64,000 nt of DNA from Rhodanobacter sp. C03 (lineage in GTDB: Bacteria > Pseudomonadota > Gammaproteobacteria > Xanthomonadales > Rhodanobacteraceae), in contig NZ_MUNT01000005.1 in NCBI RefSeq assembly GCF_002001175.1, positions 235,577-299,576 of the forward strand. The letters run 5' to 3'. The number at the start of each line of letters is the position of its first letter. Within the stretch, counting starts at the first letter, position 1. The notes under the pieces were generated by a model. The model was not told the DNA's origin. It saw only the letters and a program-made list of their open reading frames with translations, and made no database searches. Made by a program: the position numbers and the translations under genes. Of the stretch, positions 12,473-21,489 are shown piece by piece.

Positions 12473-12838
12473 CTACGGAATGTTCTGCGCCACCCGCCAG
12501 AGCACGCCACTGGGATCGAACAGCGTGAAGTCACGCATGCCCCAGGGCTGGTCAGTCGGCTCGCCCACTTCCACGCCGAAACGCGCAGGCACACCGGCCG
12601 CCAGCACGTGGACATGCCAGTCATCGACGTTCTCGACCAGCAGATGCATCTGGAAATTCCTGATGAACGCCGGCTCATTGAACGCTTGCAGCAGAAAACT
12701 CGTCTCCCCATGGCGGACGTAGGCAAGACCATCTTCCGACCACGGCACCTCGAAGCCGAGCGCCAGATAGAACTGCTCGGACAACGCAAAATCGAGCGCC
12801 GGCACGAACGCCTTGATTTCGACTGCCGTGAGATTCAT
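12473..12838 (-). CDS. VOC-family (glyoxalase/bleomycin-resistance-like) protein
   Basis: A 121-residue single-domain vicinal-oxygen-chelate protein. It has the beta-alpha-beta-beta-beta pattern of the family, with FYLALGFEVPWSEDGLAYVRHG in the first half and the DFTLFDPSGVLWRVAQ signature at the end. The family includes metal-dependent dioxygenases, glyoxalases and antibiotic-binding proteins, and the substrate cannot be told from sequence. Start at 12838 (MNLTAVEIKAF) is preferred to the ATG five codons upstream. It is apparently monocistronic. Confidence 0.8.
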   Translation of the reverse strand: MNLTAVEIKAFVPALDFALSEQFYLALGFEVPWSEDGLAYVRHGETSFLLQAFNEPAFIRNFQMHLLVENVDDWHVHVLAAGVPARFGVEVGEPTDQPWGMRDFTLFDPSGVLWRVAQNIP

Positions 12839-13101
12839 CGCAGGCCTCGGCACACACCCGGATCGGGAAGTCGAACCTTACGACAAAACTGCGCGATACC
12901 ATCGCGGACGCTGGCGGCTTGTTCGGGCTGATCACTGAGCATGCGCAGGTCAATCGCCTCTTGTTCGTCATTCCGGCCTTCGCTGGAAGGACGACGGCGC
13001 GAGGGTAACCTCGCGCCGGAACCTTGCACCCAAGCCGCAGCACAACCACCACCCTCCCCTACAATGCGAAATCCCCTAAACCAAATCCACCGGATTACCC
13101 C

Positions 13102-13779
13102 ATGCGCCCGCTGCGCTTCAAACGCTATCTGCTGACCGGCCTGCTCACCTTCATTCCATTATGGGTGACTTGGGCCGTCTTCAAACTGGTACTGGGCACG
13201 CTGGCCGATATCGGCGCACCGCTGGTCAATGCGTTCCTCGGCGCGCTGGCCTTGGTGGCACCCCGTGCCGCAGCCACACTTGGCACTCAATCGCTGACCT
13301 TCATCGTCGCGCTGCTGATCACGCTCGGTGCGCTTTACCTGCTCGGCTGGATAGCCACCCGGGTGATCGGCCAGCGTTTCATCAATGCGTTCGACGGCCT
13401 GCTCGCACGCATCCCGGTAGTGCAGACGATCTACGGCGGCACCAAGAAACTGATGGCGGTGCTGCAGAACAAGCCGTCCGGCGTGCAACGGGTGGTGCTG
13501 GTGGAGTTTCCGCGCCGTGGCATGAAGGTGGTCGGCTTCGTCACCCGGGTGATGACCGAGGACGGCAGCGGCCGCGAGATGGCGGCGGTGTTCATCCCGA
13601 CTACGCCGAACCCCACCGGCGGCTATCTCGTCGTGCTCCCACTGGACGAGCTGACCCCGACCGACTGGACGATGGACCAGGCGATGGCCTTCATCATCTC
13701 CGGTGGCGCGGTGGCGCCCGATACCCTGCCTGCCTCGCCCCCGACGCTACGGCATGACAGCGCCGGAGAACAGGCATGA
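13102..13779 (+). CDS. DUF502 family membrane protein
   Basis: A 225-residue inner-membrane protein of the DUF502 family (function unknown). It has two N-terminal transmembrane helices (YLLTGLLTFIPLWVTWAVF and a second around residues 70-95). A conserved soluble domain follows, carrying the family motifs IPVVQTIYGGTKKLM and VVLVEFPRRGMKVVGFVT, and GGYLVVLP near the end. The 263 bases upstream (12839-13101) hold no gene. It overlaps the next gene by 4 bases (ATGA at 13776-13779), suggesting co-expression with the secreted carboxypeptidase. Confidence 0.87.
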   Translation: MRPLRFKRYLLTGLLTFIPLWVTWAVFKLVLGTLADIGAPLVNAFLGALALVAPRAAATLGTQSLTFIVALLITLGALYLLGWIATRVIGQRFINAFDGLLARIPVVQTIYGGTKKLMAVLQNKPSGVQRVVLVEFPRRGMKVVGFVTRVMTEDGSGREMAAVFIPTTPNPTGGYLVVLPLDELTPTDWTMDQAMAFIISGGAVAPDTLPASPPTLRHDSAGEQA

Positions 13780-15611
13780 GTCTGCGTCACGTCCTGCTGG
13801 CCGCCCTGCTCGGGGTTGCCGCCATAACCGCACACGCCGCCGATCCGACTGCCACCGACTGGACCACACCGGCCGAGGCGGCGCAGTTCCGCACCACGCC
13901 GAGCTATGCCGATACCTTGGTCTACCTGAAACGGCTGCAGCAGGCGGCACCGGGCGTCATTCGCCTGGGAACCTACGGCACCACGCCGGAAGGGCGACCG
14001 ATGACGGTAGTAATCGCCAGCGGCGACGGCACGTTCGATCCTGTCGCTGCACGCAAGGCCGGCAAGCCGATCGTGCTGCTGCAGGCCGGCATCCATCCGG
14101 GTGAGATCGAGGGCAAGGACGCCGGCCTGATGCTGCTGCGCGATATCGCGATCACCCACAAGTACCCGCACGTGCTCGATCATCTGGTGCTGGTCTATGT
14201 CCCGGTGTTCAGCGTGGACGGCCATGCGAACTCGTCGCCGTATCACCGCATCAACCAGAACGGCCCGGACAGCATGGGCTTCCGCGGCCAGTCGCAATAC
14301 CTCAACCTCAACCGCGATTACGTGAAAGCCGACGCGCCGGAGATGCTGGCGTGGCTAAAGCTGTGGCAGCGCTGGTTGCCGGATTTCCTGATCGACGTGC
14401 ATACCACCGACGGTGCCGACTACCAGTACGACCTGACCTGGTACACCGAGGATCCGCACAAGCTCGATCCGGTGGTGAGTGCATGGCAGCACGACATGAT
14501 CGTCAACCATGCGATACCTGCGTATGAAAAGCGCGGCCACCTCGCCTCGATCTATCTGGAATTCAAGGATGGCCGCGATCCGCGCAAAGGGATTGAGAAT
14601 TTCGGTTCCGGCCAGCGCTTTTCCACCGGCTACGCGGCGCTGCAGAACCGCCCCGCCCTGCTGATCGAAACGCACATGCTGAAGCCGTACGCGAACCGCG
14701 TGCATGCCGTGTACGACCTGGTCGAGCTGATGTTGGAGCAGATCAACCAGCATCCGGCCACGCTGCTCGCCACCACCGCGAAAGCCGATGCCGACACCGT
14801 CGCCCGCGCCCGCGATGCGCAAGCACGCGTGCCGCTGACCTTCAAGCCGGATCCGCAATCGACGAAGTTCGAGCTCAAGGGCTATGCGTTCTCACTCAGC
14901 CACAGCGACATTTCCAACAGCACATGGATCCAGTACGACCCGAGCCAGCCGAAAACGTACAGCATCGACAACTGGAACGGCCTGCTGCCGGGTCTGTCGA
15001 TCACCCCACCGACGGCGTATGTGGTGCCGGCGCAGTGGACGACCATCATCGACAAGCTCGATGCACACGGCATCCAGTACCGCCGCATCGATCAGCCGCT
15101 GACGATCCGCGCCGAGGGCTATCAGCTCGACCATCCGCAGTGGGCCAGCAAGCCGTTCGAAGGCCATTTGATGCTGCGTGACTTCGACCTGCATGCCGTA
15201 TCACGCGAGGTGGTGCTGCCGGCCGGCTCGGTAATCGTGCCGCTGGACCAGCGCGCCGCCAACGTGGCGATCAACCTGTTCGAACCGCAGGCACCCGACT
15301 CGCTGCTGCGCTGGGGATATCTCGACGCGATCTTCGAGGCCAAGGAGTACGCCGAGCCGCGCGTGCTGGAAAAGCTGGCGCGCGAGATGCTGGCGAAGAA
15401 CCCTGCACTCAAGACCGAGTTCGAGCAGAAGCTGCACGACGATCCGGCCTTCGCCGCCAACAGCCAGGCACGCCTCGACTTCTTCTTTCTGCGCTCGCCG
15501 TGGTACGCCGCCCAGCAGGTCGGTGCCTACCCCGTCCTGCGGCTGGATGCCGCTCAGCTGCAAAACCTGCCATCAGGCCATGCGCAGGCCGGTACCACCC
15601 GCACCCCCTGA
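13776..15611 (+). CDS. secreted M14-family zinc carboxypeptidase
   Basis: A 611-residue exported metallopeptidase. An N-terminal signal peptide (residues 1-21, ending AHA-A) precedes the M14 catalytic domain. The zinc ligands HxxE are at His107 and Glu110 (HPGEIEGKD), a third His lies in LIDVHTTDG, and the substrate-binding NLNRDY segment is present. A ~200-residue C-terminal region beyond the catalytic core is of unknown role and is common in Xanthomonadales members. It probably trims C-terminal residues from peptides in the periplasm or outside the cell. It is coupled to the DUF502 gene. Confidence 0.87.
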   Translation: MSLRHVLLAALLGVAAITAHAADPTATDWTTPAEAAQFRTTPSYADTLVYLKRLQQAAPGVIRLGTYGTTPEGRPMTVVIASGDGTFDPVAARKAGKPIVLLQAGIHPGEIEGKDAGLMLLRDIAITHKYPHVLDHLVLVYVPVFSVDGHANSSPYHRINQNGPDSMGFRGQSQYLNLNRDYVKADAPEMLAWLKLWQRWLPDFLIDVHTTDGADYQYDLTWYTEDPHKLDPVVSAWQHDMIVNHAIPAYEKRGHLASIYLEFKDGRDPRKGIENFGSGQRFSTGYAALQNRPALLIETHMLKPYANRVHAVYDLVELMLEQINQHPATLLATTAKADADTVARARDAQARVPLTFKPDPQSTKFELKGYAFSLSHSDISNSTWIQYDPSQPKTYSIDNWNGLLPGLSITPPTAYVVPAQWTTIIDKLDAHGIQYRRIDQPLTIRAEGYQLDHPQWASKPFEGHLMLRDFDLHAVSREVVLPAGSVIVPLDQRAANVAINLFEPQAPDSLLRWGYLDAIFEAKEYAEPRVLEKLAREMLAKNPALKTEFEQKLHDDPAFAANSQARLDFFFLRSPWYAAQQVGAYPVLRLDAAQLQNLPSGHAQAGTTRTP

Positions 15612-15751
15612 CCTTTGACACTGTCTGCTCCGTGACGTTTGACCTAGCGTGAACAGGCATGACTGCGCTTTGGGGGAGATCCGACAGCGCGCGGCCCATG
15701 AACAACCACCGTAACCGCCCACTGGGCGGCATGACTCATAGAGGGATATCC

Positions 15752-17896
15752 ATGACCAAGCAGTATCTGAAGCCCCTGGCCCTGGCGGTAAGCCTGGCCC
15801 TGACCTTGACTGCCTGCGGCAAGAGCGAACAGGCCGCCGCCCCGGCGCCGGCCCCCGCCAGCACCGCTGCTGCCGCCAGCACGGCCCCGGCAGCGGCCAG
15901 CACCAGCGCCGCCGTCAATGCCACCAAGAGCATCTTCGACGTCAGCGAGCTGGATCCGACCATCAACGCCTGCCAGGACTTCAACGGCTTCGTCAACGCC
16001 AAGTGGGTCGCCGCCAACCCGATCCCCGAAGACCGCACCCGCTGGGGCGCCTTCGACCAGCTGGCCGATGCCAGCCTGAATACGCAGCACGACATCGTCG
16101 ATGCCGCCTCCAAGAATGCAGCACAGGCACAGGCCGGCTCGATCGAGCAGAAGATCGGCTACCTGTACCAGTCGGGTATGGACGACGCGGCCATCGAGAA
16201 GGCTGGCTTCGACCCGATCAAGCCGAAGCTGGACGCCATCGCCGGCCTGAAGAGCCCCAGCGACGTCGCCGACTACATCACCAAGAGCTACGCCGAGGGT
16301 GACGGCCAGGTGTTCCAGTTCGGCGCCGGCGCTGACTTCCAGCACGCCGACATGCAGATCGCCTACGCCAACGAGGGCGGCCTGGGCCTGCCGACCAAGG
16401 ACTACTACAGCGACGCGAAGTACAAGGACATCCGCGATGCCTACGTCGCGCATATCGCGAAGTCGCTCGAGCTGACCGGCGTATCCGAAGCTGATGCGAA
16501 GACCCAGGCCGATGACGTGCTGAAGTTCGAAACCGCGCTGGCCGCCGCCTCGCTGTCGCCGGTCGAGTCGCGCGATCCAAAGACCCAATACCACTTCGTC
16601 AGCGTCAAGGACGCCGACAAGGCCACGCCGCACTTCAGCTGGGACAAGTTCTTCACCGCCCAGGGCGTGACCATCGACAAGGGCTTCTCGCTGTCGCAGC
16701 CGAAGTTCTTTGCCGAGTTCGACAAGCTGCTGGCCAACGCGCCGATCAGCCAGTGGCAGGCCTATCTGCGCTTCCACACCATCGACGACGCTTCGAACTA
16801 TCTGAGCAAGAATTTCCAGGACAACAAGTTCGACTTCTACGGCAAGACCCTGGCCGGCCAGCCGCAGCAGAAGCCGCGCTGGAAGCGCGTGCTCGGTGCA
16901 GTCAACGGCTCGATGGGCGAGGCGCTGGGCGAGTTGTACGTGGCCAAGGTGTTCACGCCCGAGGCGAAGGCACGTGCGCAGGAGCTGGTCGACAACGTGC
17001 GCAATGCACTGAAGGCCCGCATCCAGAATCTCGACTGGATGAGCGACGCCACCAAGGCCAAGGCGATCGACAAGTGGAATACCTTCCTGCCGAAGATCGG
17101 CTATCCAGACAAGTGGCGTGACTGGTCGGGCCTGAACGTCACCCCCGACAACTACTACGCGAACGTCGAGGCCGCCGGCAAGTTCAACTACGACTACGAC
17201 ATCGCCAAGATCGGCAAGCCGACCGACCGCAAGGAATGGGGCATGACCCCGCAGACGGTCAACGCGTATTACAACCCGACCGACAACACGATCAACTTCC
17301 CGGCCGCGATCCTGCAGCCGCCGTTCTTCGATGCCAAGGCGGACGACGCGATCAACTACGGCGGCATCGGCGCGGTGATCGGCCACGAGGCCAGCCACGG
17401 CTTCGACGACGAAGGCAGCCAGTTCGACGGTGCAGGCAACCAGAAGAACTGGTGGACCAAGGACGACCGCACCAAGTTCGACGCCCGCACGCAGAAGCTG
17501 GTGGACCAGTTCGACGCCTACTCGCCGATCAAGGACAAGCCGGACCTGCACGTCAACGGCAAGCTGACGCTGGGCGAGAACATTGCCGACCTGGGCGGCA
17601 TGAACGTAGCGTATGACGCCCTGCAGGCCGCGCTGAAGGCACACCCCGAGGAAGCCGACAAGAAGATCGACGGCTATACCGAGGACCAGCGCTTCTTCCT
17701 GAACTGGGCACGCGTGTGGCGTGGCAACGTGCGTGAAAAGCAGGCGGTGCTCTACCTCAACACCGACCCGCATGCCCCGGCCTCGCTGCGTGCCATGGCC
17801 GCGCCGTCGAACATGCCAGCGTTCGCCAGCGCGTTCCAGTGCAAGGTTGGCGACGCGATGGTGCGTCCGGACGACAAGCAGGTGAAGATCTGGTAA
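15752..17896 (+). CDS. M13-family (PepO/neprilysin-like) metallopeptidase, lipoprotein
   Basis: A 714-residue zinc endopeptidase. The signal sequence ends in a lipobox (TLTACG, Cys23 or so), followed by an Ala/Pro-rich linker, so it is probably anchored in the outer membrane. The peptidase M13 features are complete: HExxH at 545-549 (HEASH), the third ligand in GENIADLGG, NAYY upstream as substrate contact, and the C-terminal VKIW that ends most M13 enzymes. The start at 15752 follows a GAGGG ribosome site. A close paralogue lacking the lipobox lies at 57105-59141. Confidence 0.93.
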   Translation: MTKQYLKPLALAVSLALTLTACGKSEQAAAPAPAPASTAAAASTAPAAASTSAAVNATKSIFDVSELDPTINACQDFNGFVNAKWVAANPIPEDRTRWGAFDQLADASLNTQHDIVDAASKNAAQAQAGSIEQKIGYLYQSGMDDAAIEKAGFDPIKPKLDAIAGLKSPSDVADYITKSYAEGDGQVFQFGAGADFQHADMQIAYANEGGLGLPTKDYYSDAKYKDIRDAYVAHIAKSLELTGVSEADAKTQADDVLKFETALAAASLSPVESRDPKTQYHFVSVKDADKATPHFSWDKFFTAQGVTIDKGFSLSQPKFFAEFDKLLANAPISQWQAYLRFHTIDDASNYLSKNFQDNKFDFYGKTLAGQPQQKPRWKRVLGAVNGSMGEALGELYVAKVFTPEAKARAQELVDNVRNALKARIQNLDWMSDATKAKAIDKWNTFLPKIGYPDKWRDWSGLNVTPDNYYANVEAAGKFNYDYDIAKIGKPTDRKEWGMTPQTVNAYYNPTDNTINFPAAILQPPFFDAKADDAINYGGIGAVIGHEASHGFDDEGSQFDGAGNQKNWWTKDDRTKFDARTQKLVDQFDAYSPIKDKPDLHVNGKLTLGENIADLGGMNVAYDALQAALKAHPEEADKKIDGYTEDQRFFLNWARVWRGNVREKQAVLYLNTDPHAPASLRAMAAPSNMPAFASAFQCKVGDAMVRPDDKQVKIW

Positions 17897-17910
17897 GTCG
17901 CCAGCATCGA

Positions 17911-17932
17911 ATGCCGCAGATCATTGCGGCAT
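17911..17932 (+). other. short inverted repeat upstream of the terminator
   Basis: Perfect 8-base arms (17911-17918 and 17925-17932) around a 6-base loop, then GAAAA. It directly precedes the strong terminator and may be part of the 3' end structure of the M13 peptidase mRNA. Confidence 0.5.
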
Positions 17933-17940
17933 GAAAACCG

Positions 17941-17970
17941 GGGCCCCGCACGCAAGTGCGGGGCCCTTTT
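17941..17970 (+). terminator. rho-independent terminator after the M13 peptidase gene
   Basis: An 11-bp perfect GC-rich stem (GGGGCCCCGCAC-type) closed by a GCAA tetraloop and followed by TTTT. It lies 44 bases after the stop codon. Confidence 0.9.
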
Positions 17971-18284
17971 CGTTGCAGGGTGCGGATCGAGGCCAGGTTC
18001 CGCTCATTCATACATACATGCGCCTAACAAAGGTATTGCAAATCATTCTCATTAAAAATATCGTATGCAACTACTCCAGCCAGTACACATGACGAACGCG
18101 CGGCAACACGCGTCGTCAACCCGGATCACCAACTACCACGGCCCGCACGGCCCTCGCAGCCAGTTGTTGCGATTGCCTCCTGCTGACCTGAACAACCTGC
18201 ATCCAGCCATTGCGAAACAACTGCATTCGCCAGACCCGCCAGGCCCTGTCGACCAGCGACGCACCATTCATCACCGGAATCCCC
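17971..18284. other. intergenic region ahead of the siderophore receptor
   Basis: About 310 bases without a gene. It holds an AT-rich stretch with a Fur-box-like site (listed separately) and no other structure I can support. The receptor frame is open from 18210, but the start at 18285 fits a signal peptide better. Confidence 0.6.
18036..18054 (+). promoter_or_regulatory. Fur box
   Basis: The 19-base site TTGCAAATCATTCTCATTA matches the Fur consensus GATAATGATAATCATTATC well in its right half (AATCATTCTC) and lies in an AT-rich stretch 231 bases before the receptor start. The downstream genes are iron-uptake genes, which supports iron-dependent repression by Fur. Confidence 0.75.
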
Positions 18285-20633
18285 ATGGCTTTCATCCGTA
18301 GCCGCAAACATACAGCCTCCCCCTGCAAGTCATTCTCGACGACATCCGGTATGGTGACGGCGGCCACCCTGTTCACTGGCCTGGCCCTGGCCCTTCCCGC
18401 TGCTGCCACTGACCTGTCGTCAACCGCCGCCACCGATGCACAGGTCGCCCAGGCGAAGAGCCTGCCCGCCGTCAAGGTGGAGGCGAACTCCAGCAACGAC
18501 TATCGCGTCGACCAGCTGTCCTCGCCGAAATTCACCCAGCCGTTGCTCGATACCACGCAAACCATCAGCGTGATCAGCAAGGAGCTGATCCAGCAGCAAG
18601 GCGCCACCACGTTGACCGAGGCGCTGCGCAACAGCCCCGGGGTGGGCACGTTCTACGCCGGTGAAAACGGCACCACCTCGACCGGCGACGCGATCTACAT
18701 GCGCGGCTTCGATACCTCGAACAGCATCTTCGTCGACGGCGTGCGCGATCTGGGCTCGATCTCGCGCGACGTGTTCAACATCGAACAGATCGAAGTGACC
18801 AAGGGCCCGGCCAGCACCGACAACGGGCGCACCGCGCCGACCGGCTCGATCAACCTGGTAAGCAAGCAGCCGACCCTGCATGACAGCCTCTCGGCCTCGG
18901 TCTCCTACGGCAGCGGCGACCACAAGCGCAGTACCGCGGACTGGAACCAAAGCATCGGCAGCAACGCCGCCTTCCGCCTCAACGTGATGGGTCAGGACAG
19001 TGGCGTACCGGGCCGCGACGCGGTCGAGAACAACCGCTGGGGCGTGGCGCCGACATTGGCGTTCGGCCTGGGCACGGCCACCCGCGTGTATCTGGATTAC
19101 CTGCACGTCAAGCAGAACAACATACCTGACGGTGGCGTGCCCACCATTGGCTTGCCCGGCTACAGCAGCCCGGACCCGACGCGCCCGCAGATCGGCAGCG
19201 CCGCGATGGTCGATTCCAGCAATTTCTACGGCACCGATGCCGACCACGATCGCGTCAACGCCGACATGTTCACCGCGCGCATCGAACACGACTTCTCGCC
19301 GGACGTCGCCTTGCACAACACCTTGCGCTGGGGCCGCACGCACGAGGATTACCTGCTCACCTCGTTCATGGCCAGCGCGGCCAATCTGCTGACGCCTAAC
19401 ATCAACGACCCGTCGACCTGGACGCTCGCGCGCAGCAACCCGACGTTCAAGGATCAGACCAACCGCATCCTGACCAACCAGACCAACCTCACCGTCAACT
19501 TCGATACCGGTGCGATCACCCACAACCTAAGTGCCGGCATCGAGCTGACCAGCGAGCGACTGAACACCGTGGGGCTGGCCACCAGCCCGCTCGGCACGTT
19601 GTGGCCGGCAGCCAATCTGTACGACCCCAATCCGAACGTGGCGAACCCGGCCTACGGCCCGAACGGAACCTACAGTGCAGGCAAGACCAATACTGCGGCA
19701 GCCTATCTGTTCGACACCTTGAAGTTCGGCGAGCACTGGCAGGTCAATGCCGGCGTGCGGCTGGACAACTACACGACCGACTTCACCAGCGTGGTGACCT
19801 GCGGCACGTCCAAGAGCGCCCCGGCCTGCGGCAGCCTGCGGCTCGGCAGCCCGGTGTCTGGCGTCGACACCAGCCAGTCTGACAACCTGCTCAACTACAA
19901 GCTCGGCGTGCTGTACAAACCGGTCGCCAACGGCAGCATCTACGCCAACTTTGCCGTGTCCGCGCAGCCACCGGGCGGCAGCAGCCTGTCGCTCAGTTCA
20001 GCCGCCAACAGCGCCGACAACCCGATCTTCGCCCCGGAAAAGGCACGCACCACCGAAGTCGGTACGAAGTGGGATTTGCTCAGTGATCGACTGCTGCTGA
20101 CCGGGGCGATCTATCGCACCATCGTTAGCAATGACGTCGTGCAGGATCCGGTCGATCTGCTGTACTACCAGATCGGCAGGAAGCGCGTGCAGGGCATCGA
20201 GTTGAGCGCGGTCGGCAAACTTACCGACAACTGGGCGGTGAGTGCCGGCTACACCACGATGAACGCAAGCGTGGCCAATGGCCCGAATGTCTCCCAGGAC
20301 GGTTCCAGCGATCTGGCCTATACGCCCAAGAGCGCCTTCACCGCATGGACCACCTACCACTTGCCGTTCAACCTGACGATCGGTGGGGGCGCCCGCTATT
20401 CGGGCGAGATGAAGCGCGGTACCGACAGCGCAATCGGCACGCCGGCGTTCACCGATGCGTACTGGGTGTTCGACGCAATGGCCAGCTACCCGGTCAGCAA
20501 GCAATTCGAGCTGCAGTTGAATCTGTACAACCTGTTCGACAAGAGCTATGTCGCGGCGATCAACAAGAGCGGTTACCGTTACACGCCGGGCGCACCACGT
20601 TCGGCGATGATTACCGCCAACTTCCGCTTCTGA
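18285..20633 (+). CDS. TonB-dependent catecholate siderophore receptor (Fiu/PiuA-like)
   Basis: A 782-residue outer-membrane receptor that imports ferric catecholate siderophores using TonB energy. It has an N-terminal signal region ending around LPAAATD, a TonB-box-like LPAVKVEA, and a plug domain (residues ~70-190, with [28 protein letters not shown] and MRGFD). A 22-strand barrel ends in aromatic Phe (ANFRF). The next gene is the PiuC/YbiX dioxygenase that accompanies Fiu/PiuA receptors, which points to this subtype. Start 18285 (MAFIRSRK) was chosen over 18210. A Fur box lies upstream. Confidence 0.88.
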   Translation: MAFIRSRKHTASPCKSFSTTSGMVTAATLFTGLALALPAAATDLSSTAATDAQVAQAKSLPAVKVEANSSNDYRVDQLSSPKFTQPLLDTTQTISVISKELIQQQGATTLTEALRNSPGVGTFYAGENGTTSTGDAIYMRGFDTSNSIFVDGVRDLGSISRDVFNIEQIEVTKGPASTDNGRTAPTGSINLVSKQPTLHDSLSASVSYGSGDHKRSTADWNQSIGSNAAFRLNVMGQDSGVPGRDAVENNRWGVAPTLAFGLGTATRVYLDYLHVKQNNIPDGGVPTIGLPGYSSPDPTRPQIGSAAMVDSSNFYGTDADHDRVNADMFTARIEHDFSPDVALHNTLRWGRTHEDYLLTSFMASAANLLTPNINDPSTWTLARSNPTFKDQTNRILTNQTNLTVNFDTGAITHNLSAGIELTSERLNTVGLATSPLGTLWPAANLYDPNPNVANPAYGPNGTYSAGKTNTAAAYLFDTLKFGEHWQVNAGVRLDNYTTDFTSVVTCGTSKSAPACGSLRLGSPVSGVDTSQSDNLLNYKLGVLYKPVANGSIYANFAVSAQPPGGSSLSLSSAANSADNPIFAPEKARTTEVGTKWDLLSDRLLLTGAIYRTIVSNDVVQDPVDLLYYQIGRKRVQGIELSAVGKLTDNWAVSAGYTTMNASVANGPNVSQDGSSDLAYTPKSAFTAWTTYHLPFNLTIGGGARYSGEMKRGTDSAIGTPAFTDAYWVFDAMASYPVSKQFELQLNLYNLFDKSYVAAINKSGYRYTPGAPRSAMITANFRF

Positions 20634-20686
20634 TACCTGCACTCCTTCCCTTCGCCTGCACGAGAAGGGACATCCAGGAACCCGTC

Positions 20687-21367
20687 ATGCTGCTGCATAT
20701 TCCCGACGTCCTCAGCCGCGAACAGCTCAGCCATATGCGCGTGGCACTGGATGCGACCGACTGGACCGACGGACGCGAAACCGTCGGTGCGCAAGGCGCC
20801 AGGGTGAAGCGCAACCAGCAGCTGCCGGATACCTCGCCACTGCGACAGCAACTGGGTCAGACCGTACTGTCGGCGCTGGCGAAACATCCGCTCTATCACG
20901 CGGCAACGTTGCCGCTGCGCACCTTGCCACCGCGCTTCAACCGTTATGAAGGTGGCAGCCACTACGGCTTCCATGTCGACGGCGCGGTGATGGCGTTGCC
21001 CGGCGATGCCGGCCAGCTGCGCAGCGACATCTCCTGCACGCTGTTCCTCAGCGAGCCGGACGACTACGACGGCGGCGAGCTGATTGTCAGCGACACCTAC
21101 GGCGAACACGAGGTGAAGCTGCCAGCAGGTGATCTGATCGTCTACCCGTCCAGCAGCCTGCACCGGGTCGCACCGGTGACGCGCGGAGCACGCCTGGCTT
21201 CGTTCTTCTGGGTACAGAGCCTGATCCGCGACGACGGCCGGCGCCAGCTGCTGTTCGAACTGGATGCCTCGATCCAGGCCCTGACCCAGTCCGGCGCCGA
21301 TGCCGCTGCGCTGCTGCGACTGACCGGCGTCTATCACAACCTGCTGCGCCAGTGGGCTGAAACCTGA
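20687..21367 (+). CDS. piuC: PKHD-type Fe(II)/2-oxoglutarate hydroxylase, PiuC/YbiX family
   Basis: A 226-residue non-haem iron dioxygenase almost always encoded next to Fiu/PiuA siderophore receptors. Its exact substrate is unsettled. The iron-binding triad is complete: His96 and Asp98 in HVDGA, and His159 in [10 protein letters not shown]. Arg169 is the probable 2-oxoglutarate anchor. The N-terminal [10 protein letters not shown] opening matches the family. It lies 53 bases after the receptor and is probably in the same iron-regulated transcript. Confidence 0.93.
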   Translation: MLLHIPDVLSREQLSHMRVALDATDWTDGRETVGAQGARVKRNQQLPDTSPLRQQLGQTVLSALAKHPLYHAATLPLRTLPPRFNRYEGGSHYGFHVDGAVMALPGDAGQLRSDISCTLFLSEPDDYDGGELIVSDTYGEHEVKLPAGDLIVYPSSSLHRVAPVTRGARLASFFWVQSLIRDDGRRQLLFELDASIQALTQSGADAAALLRLTGVYHNLLRQWAET

Positions 21368-21489
21368 GTCCGGACGGCCATAACTGCGGCCATCCCGGCT
21401 GACCTCGCATTACCCGCCTGCAACCAGCTGTTCCCAGCGCGTGCCGCTGAGCGGATAATCGTCGACCCTTGATGCAACACGGCTGTGCA

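Noticed and set aside
12839..13101. Fragment resembling a Xanthomonadales dispersed repeat (TCATTCCGGCC...GGAAGGACGAC)
   Set aside because: Match too weak and no full palindrome; no copies seen elsewhere in the window.
15644..17773. Minus-strand open frame of 709 codons over the M13 peptidase
   Set aside because: Low-complexity Val/Leu/Arg/Gly sequence, antisense to an intact M13 peptidase.
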